Origin: SIG710 sp045587665
Lineage (GTDB): Bacteria > Bacillota > Clostridia > Oscillospirales > CAG-272
DNA length: 39,708 bases
Assembly (NCBI GenBank): GCA_045587665.1
Contig: JAZNCT010000044.1
Span: forward strand, 1 to 39,708
Direction: 5' to 3'
A program made the translations under genes and the position numbers. Below are positions 32,521-39,708 of this stretch, one piece after another. How positions within the stretch are numbered: position 1 is the stretch's first letter; every line of letters starts with the position of its first letter. The notes under the pieces are model-generated. The model was not told the origin of the DNA and made no database searches. It saw only the letters and a program-made list of their open reading frames with translations.

Positions 32521-32703
32521 ATGGCAGTACCGAAGAAGAAAGTATCAAAAGCACGCAGAGATAAGAGACGTTCTAATGTTTGGAAGCTCGACCTTCCCGG
32601 CATGGTAAAGTGCCCTAAGTGCGGTGAGTTTATTCTCGCTCACAGAGTCTGCAAGGCTTGCGGATATTACAATGGCAAGGAGATCGTAAAGAAGGAGGCT
32701 TAA
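32521..32703 (+). CDS. rpmF: Ribosomal protein L32
   Basis: A 60-residue protein with the L32 N-terminus MAVPKKKVSKARRDKRRSN and a zinc ribbon of four cysteines (CPKCGEF and CKACGYYNGKE). It is a structural protein of the 50S subunit. It lies 70 nt after yceD, preceded by AAAGGGAGGTGTAGGTAA, and is followed by a strong terminator. Confidence 0.98.
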   Translation: MAVPKKKVSKARRDKRRSNVWKLDLPGMVKCPKCGEFILAHRVCKACGYYNGKEIVKKEA

Positions 32704-32722
32704 GTCTCGTTCTTTCTCCGCA

Positions 32723-32761
32723 GAAAAGACTGCCGGGCTGAGACCGGGCAGTCTTTTTTTG
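32723..32761 (+). terminator. Terminator of yceD-rpmF
   Basis: The hairpin AAGACTGCCgGG / CCgGGCAGTCTT has an ACTGAG-like loop and ends in T7. Confidence 0.93.
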
Positions 32762-32879
32762 TCTTAGCAAATTTGCATTTAATATATATAAATTGTAAAT
32801 AAAATTGAAAACAGCTTTTATTAAAAAACGATTTGTGATATAATTTTTGAGATAAAAATTAAAAAAGGAGAAAACGGCA

Positions 32880-34091
32880 ATGAATATTAAAAGAATTTTG
32901 TCTGTTCTGCTTGCACTGGTGCTCGGCACGGCTCTTTGTGCTTGCCAGCTTTCCGAATATACGGGAAAGGGAAAGGACAGTAACGACACCGAAAAGGCGG
33001 ATACAACCGGGGAACAGAAGGAATCTGATACAGCGGCACAGCCGAATATGTCCACAAATATTGAGGACTATATCCCCGAGGGGGTTGATATCTATTATAT
33101 TATGGACTATTTGAACGAAGATCTCACGGCGTATGTTAAGCTTGGAGAATATAAGGGCCTTTCTGCCTCTGTTGATACCACCGAGGTAGATAATGAATAT
33201 CTTGAGGAACAGATAACGAAGCTTCTTGAAGAAAATGCTGCTCCCGAAAAGATTACAGACCGCAAAACTGCAGAGGGAGATACTATCAATGTAGATTATG
33301 TGGGTACTCTTGACGGAGTTGCTTTCAGCGGCGGAAGCGCAAATAATGTCAATATCGATCTTGTCGAAAATAACGGTTATATTCCCGGGTTTGCCGACGG
33401 AATGTATGATGTTATGCCGGGGGAGACCGTCAGCTATGATGTTACATTTCCTGAACAGTACAGTCCCAATCCCAATCTTGCGGGGAAAAAGACTGTTTTT
33501 ACTGTTACCGTTCACTATATCGAGGGTGACGAGATCGTTCCGGAGCTTGATGATGAGTTTGTAAAGACTAATTTTGCCTCCGTCGGTTGTTCTGATGTTG
33601 CTAAGTTCAAGGAATATTATAAAGGATATCTTGAAGAGCAGAGGGCAGAAAAAGTGAAAAAGGATGCTTTCTCCCTGGTTTGGGAGCAGATCATGGAAAA
33701 TGCAGAGGTGATTTCGCTTCCTGAAAAGTCTGTTGAGGCTGCCTATTGGATGAATCGCGCAAATTATGAGGTCTATGCCGCACAATATGGTAAGAGCTAT
33801 GAAGAGTTCCTTGTGCAGTATGTAGGAACAACAGACGCAGAGGTAAAGGCTCTTGCTGAAGATTACATCAAAGAAGATATTGTGATCTACTCTGTGGTCA
33901 AAGCCGAGGGAATAGAGCTTACAGATGAGGAATTTTCCGAGGGAATTAAAAAATATGAGGAACAGTATGGTATGACTGCCGAGGAGCTCATTGAAGAATT
34001 TTCAAAGGAGAGAATAGAAAGTACTCTTCAATGGAACAAGCTTGTTGACTGCGTATACTCATGGAGTAATGTGACTGAAAACATAAAATAA
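32880..34091 (+). CDS. Lipoprotein resembling trigger factor (FKBP-type peptidyl-prolyl isomerase)
   Basis: A 403-residue lipoprotein. The signal peptide has a lipobox (LCAC, Cys21 or 23), then an acidic Ser/Thr/Glu-rich linker to about residue 60. An FKBP domain follows (about 110-220: AEGDTINVDYVGTLDGVAFS, GYIPGFADGMYDVMPGE, YDVTFPEQY) and a helical C-terminal part like trigger factor's chaperone arms (about 225-400). The ribosome-docking domain of true trigger factor is absent, so it should fold secreted proteins outside the membrane. The start follows AAAAAGGAGAAAACGGCA. Confidence 0.92.
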   Translation: MNIKRILSVLLALVLGTALCACQLSEYTGKGKDSNDTEKADTTGEQKESDTAAQPNMSTNIEDYIPEGVDIYYIMDYLNEDLTAYVKLGEYKGLSASVDTTEVDNEYLEEQITKLLEENAAPEKITDRKTAEGDTINVDYVGTLDGVAFSGGSANNVNIDLVENNGYIPGFADGMYDVMPGETVSYDVTFPEQYSPNPNLAGKKTVFTVTVHYIEGDEIVPELDDEFVKTNFASVGCSDVAKFKEYYKGYLEEQRAEKVKKDAFSLVWEQIMENAEVISLPEKSVEAAYWMNRANYEVYAAQYGKSYEEFLVQYVGTTDAEVKALAEDYIKEDIVIYSVVKAEGIELTDEEFSEGIKKYEEQYGMTAEELIEEFSKERIESTLQWNKLVDCVYSWSNVTENIK

Positions 34092-34132
34092 AGATAAGCC
34101 CGTCGGGATAATCGACGGGCTTATTTATTTGT
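34085..34132. terminator. Bidirectional terminator
   Basis: A hairpin (ATAAGCCCGTCG / CGACGGGCTTAT) with A and T tracts lies between the convergent lipoprotein and M23 peptidase genes. Confidence 0.88.
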
Positions 34133-34169
34133 ATTCCGGGAAGAATAAAAAATTTCTCCATGTGGGAAC

Positions 34170-34940
34170 TTATGATTCGTATGAATCGTCTACTGTCAGT
34201 GAAGCAAGTGATGTGTCGTCAAAATAGTCAAGCGGATCTGCCGCCTTGCCGTCAACTGTCATCTCGAAGTGAAGATGAGGTTCCTCGGCTATCTCGATCA
34301 TAGCACTGCAGCCGACAGATGCAATGAGCTGTCCGGATTTCACTTCGGTGCCCTCACTTATGCCTGCAACCTCTTCGACAGATAGGTTCTTATATACAGT
34401 GTAGCAATCCTCACTATGCTTCAGTGCGATACATCTGCCCATTAGCGGGTCGTTCCATATCTGAGAAACGGTTCCGCTCGCAGCTGCATACACGGGAGAG
34501 CCTTCGGCAGACACGATATCGATGCCGCTGTGGATCCTGTAGTCATCCATTGTTGTGGAATATACCTGATGCTCGGTATCATGGCCTTTTGAAAGTATCC
34601 CTTTGGTGGGCAGTACAAAACTGGGAGGATCGGTTGACACAGGCTTTTCGATCTCGTCGGCTGATGCCTTTGTATCTGAGGTGCTTGGAGGAAGGCTATC
34701 TGTTGGTTTTGGCGTATCTTTTGATCTGTCGGTGGTGACCGGAGGGGTAGTGATGCTGTCGTCAACCGATTCGGTTTCCATTTCCGAGCCGCCGGTGTTC
34801 GGATCTATGGGGTCTTTGCCCCTTTTGTTTGCCGCCGAGGTTATGGCTATTATCACGGCTATGGCGAAAAGAAGCGTAACTGTGACGATATACAGCACAC
34901 GGTTGATCTTGCGGTTGTTTTGCATTGGTGTTTGATTCAT
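34170..34940 (-). CDS. M23 family (LytM) metallopeptidase, membrane-anchored
   Basis: A 256-residue bitopic protein. A single transmembrane helix (about residues 14-34) is followed by a Thr/Ser/Pro/Asp-rich linker to about 108 and an M23 domain (about 120-245). Zinc residues appear intact: HSGIDI (HxxxD) and HLHFEM (HxH). The size and layout resemble clostridial SpoIIQ, which retains zinc ligands, but a general cell-wall endopeptidase fits as well. No other sporulation genes lie in the window. Confidence 0.88.
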   Translation of the reverse strand: MNQTPMQNNRKINRVLYIVTVTLLFAIAVIIAITSAANKRGKDPIDPNTGGSEMETESVDDSITTPPVTTDRSKDTPKPTDSLPPSTSDTKASADEIEKPVSTDPPSFVLPTKGILSKGHDTEHQVYSTTMDDYRIHSGIDIVSAEGSPVYAAASGTVSQIWNDPLMGRCIALKHSEDCYTVYKNLSVEEVAGISEGTEVKSGQLIASVGCSAMIEIAEEPHLHFEMTVDGKAADPLDYFDDTSLASLTVDDSYES

Positions 34941-35336
34941 AATTATGTCTCCTTTTTGTTTGGTTGATTGTATTTTTGACGTTGCGGCCGATTTTTATTC
35001 GGCAATTTATTATTAGCCCAAAAAAAATTAAATTAAACGTTGCGGAATGGGGAAGTTTAACAAATTGTAAAATAAATGAATACTTTTTTAAAACTTTACG
35101 TCGGCCTGTTCTGCAAAACCTTGAAATTGCTGACTTGAACGACTAAAAAACAACTAAAAAAACTACTCAATTTTGCACAATTTTTCAATATTTCTATTGA
35201 CTTTTTCACCAATGTTTGCTATAATGAGTTAAAATAGTCTGTGGGTTGGGGGAATAATGCCCTTTTGCTCGCACAATGCCTATGTTTGGGTCGATTTTGG
35301 ACTTGACCCACGGAAGATCAGAATTGGAGGTTCTTG
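34941..35336 (+). promoter_or_regulatory. Intergenic region with promoter and structured leader of the first SLH gene
   Basis: AT-rich 396 nt without a gene. A promoter at 35197-35225 (TTGACT, 17-nt spacer, TATAAT) is followed by a leader of about 105 nt. In it, ACCCA at 35306-35310 can pair either with GTGGGT at 35241-35246 or with TGGGTC at 35287-35292, two mutually exclusive stems just before the ribosome binding site GGAGG. The first half (34941-35190) shows only AT-rich sequence. Confidence 0.65.
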
Positions 35337-36473
35337 ATGAAAAAAATCAGTTTTAAGTTTAAGCTTCTCTCTGTTGTTATGGCGGTCGTTCTTTGCTTGC
35401 CGTGCCTTGCTTTCTCTGCTTTTGCAGATACAACCGGCCGTCTTGCTATCAGTAGCACACAGGCCGAGGCAGGAGAGCTTTTTACAGTTTCTGTCAGTGT
35501 TGTTTCAAATCCCGGCATTGCAGGAATGAAAATCTATGTTTCTTTCGATAACAACTACATTACCCCCGTTTCGGTAAGGCCGGGCAATGCGCTTTCCTCC
35601 TCTGTGTTATCTAGCCTCGAAAAGGAACTTAATCCTGCGAGTGTAAGCTCGTATACTGCTATGTTCTATGGCATACAGAACAACTATAACACCGGAACTT
35701 TCTTTGTTCTTACCTTTAAGGCAAAGGATGTTGCCGAGGATGTTATGACATACATTTCTGTTGTATGTGACGATGACGGCAACACAACAAATCAGGATTT
35801 GGAAACCGTTGTTTTCAGCGGTGCAAGCGCAAAGATCAATGTTTCCGCTTCCGAAGATAAGAAGGAAGAGGACAAAAAGGATGAAGAGATTGGCGATAAG
35901 GCTAATATCGACCTGAAGCGCGGCGCAAGTATGATGCCTTATATGGCAGGATACTCGGACGGTACCTTTAAGCCGACACAGGCAGCTACCAGATATGAGG
36001 TTGTTGAATGTTTTGCTGAACTGTTCACAGTTGATCTCAAGGTTGATTTTTCTGTTGAATTCAAAGATGTTGATGCTAAGCATAAGGCTATGGTAAGACT
36101 TTTCTCTGCAGCAGGCGTTATCAACGGATATCCCAGCGACAACACCTTCCGCGGAACAAAGACTATCACTCGTGCGGAGTTCTGCAAGATAGTTACCGTG
36201 CTTCTTGATCTTGATATTAAGCGTGCTACTGATCAGGGCTTTAACGATGTAAAGAGTCATTGGGCTAAAGATTATATCAACATTTGCGCAAGAGAAGGTC
36301 TTGTTCAAGGTAAGGGAGAAGGCCGATTTGATCCCGACGGTCAGATCAAGAGATGCGAGGTTGCAACTCTGATCAATCGTATCACCGGCGCAAAGGCGGG
36401 TACAAGTTGCATTTATTCCGATGTTCCTGCTGACGCTTGGTATTTCGGAGCTGTAGCAGCTGCTGCAAAATAA
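35337..36473 (+). CDS. Secreted protein with cohesin-like domain and SLH repeats
   Basis: A 378-residue secreted protein. The signal peptide ends near AFSAFA (about residue 31). A cohesin-like beta-sandwich (about 34-168) follows, with LAISSTQAEAGELFTVSVSV and the GMKIYVSFDNNYI motif. Next comes a charged Lys/Glu/Asp linker (171-188) and about three SLH motifs (190-378: YMAGYSDGTFKPTQAATRYE, AAGVINGYPSDNTFRG, DVKSHWAKDYINICAREGLV). SLH repeats bind secondary cell-wall polymers and cohesins bind dockerins, so it may anchor a dockerin-bearing partner on the cell surface; no dockerin is visible in the window. The ATG at 35337 follows GGAGGTTCTTG. Confidence 0.9.
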   Translation: MKKISFKFKLLSVVMAVVLCLPCLAFSAFADTTGRLAISSTQAEAGELFTVSVSVVSNPGIAGMKIYVSFDNNYITPVSVRPGNALSSSVLSSLEKELNPASVSSYTAMFYGIQNNYNTGTFFVLTFKAKDVAEDVMTYISVVCDDDGNTTNQDLETVVFSGASAKINVSASEDKKEEDKKDEEIGDKANIDLKRGASMMPYMAGYSDGTFKPTQAATRYEVVECFAELFTVDLKVDFSVEFKDVDAKHKAMVRLFSAAGVINGYPSDNTFRGTKTITRAEFCKIVTVLLDLDIKRATDQGFNDVKSHWAKDYINICAREGLVQGKGEGRFDPDGQIKRCEVATLINRITGAKAGTSCIYSDVPADAWYFGAVAAAAK

Positions 36474-36581
36474 CATATAATACTTGGAAAGAATTCTATT
36501 TTGAAAACATTTTTCAAAGGAAATCCGATGGGATGGCTCATCTTTAGTATATAAATAATGAGAATATTTAAGGAGAACACA

Positions 36582-39500
36582 ATGAAAAAGAGAATTTTAA
36601 GCGTCCTTCTCGCCGCACTTATGGTGATCGGTTCTGTTGGCACATTTGCTATCGGCGCATCTGCTGAAGAGGAAGAACCTACACCTAAATTAACAATTGC
36701 TCTTGAAGCAGGCGAAATCAAGGACGGAACAGTTCACGTCAATCTTGTTGTGGCTAATAACCCAGGTGTTGCAGGTCTTGACCTCAAGGTTCACTATGAC
36801 AACACAAAGCTTCAGCTGGTAAGCTATGATGGACTTGCAAGCGACCCATTTGTTTTGGATGGCATATATAGCGATAAAGATGTTATCTCAAACGTTCAAG
36901 ATGCTGCTGATCTTAGTGCTCTTTCGAGTTTTTCATATGTATTATGGAGTCTGCGTAACCTTCCCGCAACAGACGGTAAGCTTATGGGCGTGACATTCAA
37001 TGTTGTTGGCGACTTTGAGTCTACAGATTTTACAATCGAGGTTGGCAACTGTTCTGACCAAGATTCAAATGATATCAGCCACACTGTTGTAAACGGCAGC
37101 GTTGCTCTCCCCGAGATCGAGGGCCTCACATTTGAGGGTGCTGAGTATACATATGACGGTCAGCCTAAGAACCTTGCAGTTGCAGGCAACACAGCAGGCA
37201 TGACTATCGAATATGATGTTAAGGACGCTGTTGATGCAGCAGAATATACTGTTACAGCTACTGCTAAGAAGGCAGGCTATCGCACATGGACTGGTCAGGC
37301 AAAGCTCGTTATTGAGCCTAAGGAGCTTACAGTCATCGGTCTTGATGCAATAGACAAGACATATGACGCTACAAACAAGGTTACACTTGATAAATCAAAT
37401 GTAACTCTCGTTGGCGTTGTTGCAGGCGACGATGTTCGTCCCGTTGTTGGTACAGATGAGGGTACAACAGCTAATGCAAATGCAGGTTCAAATCTCGCAG
37501 TTGACTTTGGCGTGGTAACACTTGAGGGTGCTGACAAGGCTAACTACACAGTTAAGAACCCCAATGTTACAGTTGACGTTGACACTCTCAAGGTTACTGT
37601 AACTCCTAAGGCAGGCCAGAGCAAGAAGCTTGGCGAAAATGATCCTGCTTTCGAATATACAACAAACTTTGATGTAACAACTCTCGGCGCAGAAATCACC
37701 GGTGAGCTTTCCAGAGTTGAGGGTGAGGATGCAGGCGAGGACTTCAAGGATTATGCAATCACTATTGGTACTCTTGCTTGTGACGATGCTAACATCGAGC
37801 TTGTATTTACCGAAGGCGTAATGTTCACCATTCACGCAAAGGAAAAACAGGAAGTTGACTATAAAAAGCCTGCTGCAAGCTACACATTTGGCGACGGCGA
37901 ATTTGATATTGCAGCTGTTGTAACAAAGGGTACATCCAATGCTCCTCAGTATGCTACATCTGATGAAGATGTTGTAACAGTTGATGCAAACGGTAAGGTT
38001 ACTATCGTTGGCGCAGGTACAGCAACTGTAACTGTAATTGTTGAAGGTGACGACACATACGCAAAGGAGAAAATTGAGCTTACATTTAACGTAAATGCAA
38101 AGAAGGTTACTGTTACACCTATTGAGGGCAGTGCAGTATACGGCGACAGCATCAGCGTTGGCTACACAGTTGAAGGCGCTGACCCCTCTGTAGTTGCAGG
38201 TGCTCCTGCAGTTGCATCGAATAACGCAGGCGAGCAGGATATCACAAAGGGTACTCTTGCAATAGCTGATAAGAACTATGAGCTTGAATTTGTAACAGGC
38301 AAGAAGTTCACTATCACTCCTAAGGATATTGATGTTACAGTTGAACTCTGGCCTACAATGGAAGGTAAACTTCCGGAGGTTAAGACCGATAGCACACCTG
38401 TAGTTGACGCTGCTGATCTTGTTACAGGTGACAGCGTAATAGTTAATGGTCTTGAGGCTGCAACAGTTGCTCTCATTAGCGGCAACGAGTATGCAGTAAA
38501 CGGTCTTACATCTTCTAACCCCAACTACAATCTTGTAGCTACCGGCACAGCTGAAGTATTCACAGCTGCTGATGAATATGCTGAGGCAGTTGATGAGATT
38601 GTTGGTGATATTGCGGTTGGGGTTGCTCCCAATGCTACTACTCTTGATCTTACTGAGATCAACAATTCACTTCCCGCAGGCCTTGAGATCAAGGTTGTAG
38701 GCAGTGATAACGAAGAAGTTGTTGATGCAGAAGGTAATATCATTTTTCCTGAAAGCGAAGCAACAGTTAATGTAACTCTTGAATATTACTATAACGGAGC
38801 TGCTACAGGCGTAACAACAACTACACAGATTGTAGTTCCCGCTGTTAAGTCTCATAATATGCTCCAGATGCTCATTCTCTACTATCACAATAAGAATAAG
38901 CAGACAAAGACTGTAGAATCTGTTAAGGCAAGCGTTGCAACAGGCTCTGAGGTTGTAGCAGGCACAAAGGTTGCTCTTTCTACAGCTACAGCAGGCGCAA
39001 CTATCTACTACACAGTTGACGGTTCTACACCCACAGTTTTCTCCAAGGTATACACAGGTCCTATCACAGTTAATTCTGATATGACTGTTTCTGCTATCGC
39101 AGTTAGAAGCGGAATGAAGACAAGTGCTCCTGTAAGCTTCAAATATACAATTGATAGCGACTACATTGAACTTAAGGACAATGCAGCAAACATCAAGTAT
39201 ATGGACGGCTACGCAGACGGCACATTCAAGCCCACACAGAATGCAACAAGATATGAGGTCGTTGCAGCTCTTGCAAATGTATTCAACATTGTAACAACAG
39301 GCAATGCAAAGACTCTCAGCGATGTTTCTGCTGAATATAAGGATGTTGTTGCACGCTTCACAGCTGCTGGTATTATCGACGGTTACACCGACGGTACATT
39401 CCGCGGAGAAAACCCCATTAAGCGTTCCGAGGTTGCTAAGATCATCTGCATAATGATGGGTCTTGATACTAAGAATGCTAAGGATGCCGGTTTCAAGGAT

Positions 39501-39708
39501 GTTGACGGTTGGGCAGAAGAATATATCAATGCTTGCGCTGCTGCAGGCTATGTTCAGGGTAAGGGCGAAGGCAGATTTGCTCCTGATGAATATATCACTC
39601 GTGCACAGCTTGCAACTCTTATCAACAACATCACAGGTGCTAAGGCAGGCACAAGCTGCTCTTACAGCGATGTTGATAAGGATGCTTGGTACTTCGGCGC
39701 AGTTGCTG
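36582..39708 (+). CDS. Large secreted cohesin-like/MBG/Big_2/SLH protein (3' end outside window)
   Basis: The frame is open from ATG 36582 (AAGGAGAACACA upstream) to the window edge, at least 1042 residues. In order: signal peptide ending near GASA (about 28); cohesin-like domain (36-170, NNPGVAGLDLKVHYDNTKLQ); MBG/YDG-type repeats (about 180-420, TYDGQPKNL and KTYDATNKVTL); a Big_2-like Ig domain (about 440-505, VDANGKVTIVGAGTATVTV); more MBG-like sequence (506-660); a chitobiase C-terminal-like domain (about 783-856, ATIYYTVDGSTPT); and SLH motifs from about 870. The end matches its upstream paralogue to within a few residues of that protein's stop, so this gene probably ends just past the window. 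Codons are strongly biased, suggesting abundant expression. It lies 108 nt after the first SLH gene without a clear terminator. Confidence 0.92.
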   Translation, partial: MKKRILSVLLAALMVIGSVGTFAIGASAEEEEPTPKLTIALEAGEIKDGTVHVNLVVANNPGVAGLDLKVHYDNTKLQLVSYDGLASDPFVLDGIYSDKDVISNVQDAADLSALSSFSYVLWSLRNLPATDGKLMGVTFNVVGDFESTDFTIEVGNCSDQDSNDISHTVVNGSVALPEIEGLTFEGAEYTYDGQPKNLAVAGNTAGMTIEYDVKDAVDAAEYTVTATAKKAGYRTWTGQAKLVIEPKELTVIGLDAIDKTYDATNKVTLDKSNVTLVGVVAGDDVRPVVGTDEGTTANANAGSNLAVDFGVVTLEGADKANYTVKNPNVTVDVDTLKVTVTPKAGQSKKLGENDPAFEYTTNFDVTTLGAEITGELSRVEGEDAGEDFKDYAITIGTLACDDANIELVFTEGVMFTIHAKEKQEVDYKKPAASYTFGDGEFDIAAVVTKGTSNAPQYATSDEDVVTVDANGKVTIVGAGTATVTVIVEGDDTYAKEKIELTFNVNAKKVTVTPIEGSAVYGDSISVGYTVEGADPSVVAGAPAVASNNAGEQDITKGTLAIADKNYELEFVTGKKFTITPKDIDVTVELWPTMEGKLPEVKTDSTPVVDAADLVTGDSVIVNGLEAATVALISGNEYAVNGLTSSNPNYNLVATGTAEVFTAADEYAEAVDEIVGDIAVGVAPNATTLDLTEINNSLPAGLEIKVVGSDNEEVVDAEGNIIFPESEATVNVTLEYYYNGAATGVTTTTQIVVPAVKSHNMLQMLILYYHNKNKQTKTVESVKASVATGSEVVAGTKVALSTATAGATIYYTVDGSTPTVFSKVYTGPITVNSDMTVSAIAVRSGMKTSAPVSFKYTIDSDYIELKDNAANIKYMDGYADGTFKPTQNATRYEVVAALANVFNIVTTGNAKTLSDVSAEYKDVVARFTAAGIIDGYTDGTFRGENPIKRSEVAKIICIMMGLDTKNAKDAGFKDVDGWAEEYINACAAAGYVQGKGEGRFAPDEYITRAQLATLINNITGAKAGTSCSYSDVDKDAWYFGAVA

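Noticed and set aside
32859..33785. Minus-strand open frame of about 300 codons opposite the trigger-factor-like lipoprotein
   Set aside because: Translation is low-complexity and Ile/Cys-rich without a ribosome binding site; the plus strand has a lipobox and clear FKBP motifs.
35607..36476. Minus-strand open frame opposite the first SLH gene
   Set aside because: No domain or ribosome binding site; it mirrors the plus-strand SLH repeats.

Overview
The window looks like a chromosomal segment of a low-to-mid GC anaerobic member of the Clostridia (Bacillota), plausibly an Oscillospirales-like gut or rumen bacterium. The evidence is the gene content: pyruvate phosphate dikinase (PPDK), an anaerobic GlpA/GlpB/DUF1667/GlpP glycerol-3-phosphate set, DUF4830 and DUF6056 proteins, cohesin plus S-layer-homology (SLH) proteins and a yceD-rpmF pair. 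Near-consensus TTGACA/TATAAT promoters with 17-nt spacers and GGAG ribosome binding sites occur throughout. UGA acts as an ordinary stop, for example in two ATGA gene overlaps.

Layout. 1-2343: 3' part of ppdK, interrupted by an in-frame TGA. 2.4-5.6 kb: a YwaF-like membrane protein, an EEP-family hydrolase, a GH3 lipoprotein and an orphan 3' gene fragment. 5.6-13.3 kb: a tightly packed minus-strand run of eight genes from one consensus promoter. It comprises a small membrane protein, a Cof-type HAD phosphatase, a DUF6056 membrane protein, a siroheme/4Fe-4S reductase-like protein, a FecB/FecC/FecE-type ABC importer and a LysR regulator frameshifted in an A9 run. 13.4-14.7 kb: a small membrane protein, tRNA-Ser(GCU), an array of small hairpins and a probable recombinase remnant. 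14.7-18.9 kb: a zinc alcohol dehydrogenase with a 5' frameshift, a GDPD-PHP fusion enzyme, a divergent DeoR regulator and a DUF4830 protein.

19.0-19.54 kb holds the most unusual object. A consensus promoter with a perfect 14-bp palindrome in its spacer drives a roughly 455-nt transcript ending in an intrinsic terminator. It contains no normal gene. Instead it carries six tiny ORFs, each with its own Shine-Dalgarno, alternating 14-15 codons and 2-3 codons. I do not recognise it.

19.6-24.2 kb: the glycerol-3-phosphate operon, with a strong leader terminator and an internal glpP antiterminator gene, which implies an autoregulatory loop. 24.3-27.2 kb: an alpha/beta hydrolase, an AEC transporter and an orphan phosphoribosyltransferase. 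27.2-29.3 kb: a decay zone with a broken AraC regulator, an intact sugar-phosphate isomerase/epimerase, an oxidoreductase-NagA hybrid remnant and a PHP 3' fragment. 29.3-34.9 kb: a DMT exporter, the bifunctional NnrE-NnrD repair enzyme, yceD-rpmF, a lipoprotein resembling trigger factor and an M23 peptidase. 35.2-39.7 kb: two adjacent secreted cohesin-like/SLH proteins, the second running off the window.

Several genes carry single-nucleotide lesions: a CGA-to-TGA type change, poly-A and poly-T indels, and AUA where a start codon is expected. These are either real gene decay or draft-assembly errors, and read-level checking would decide.
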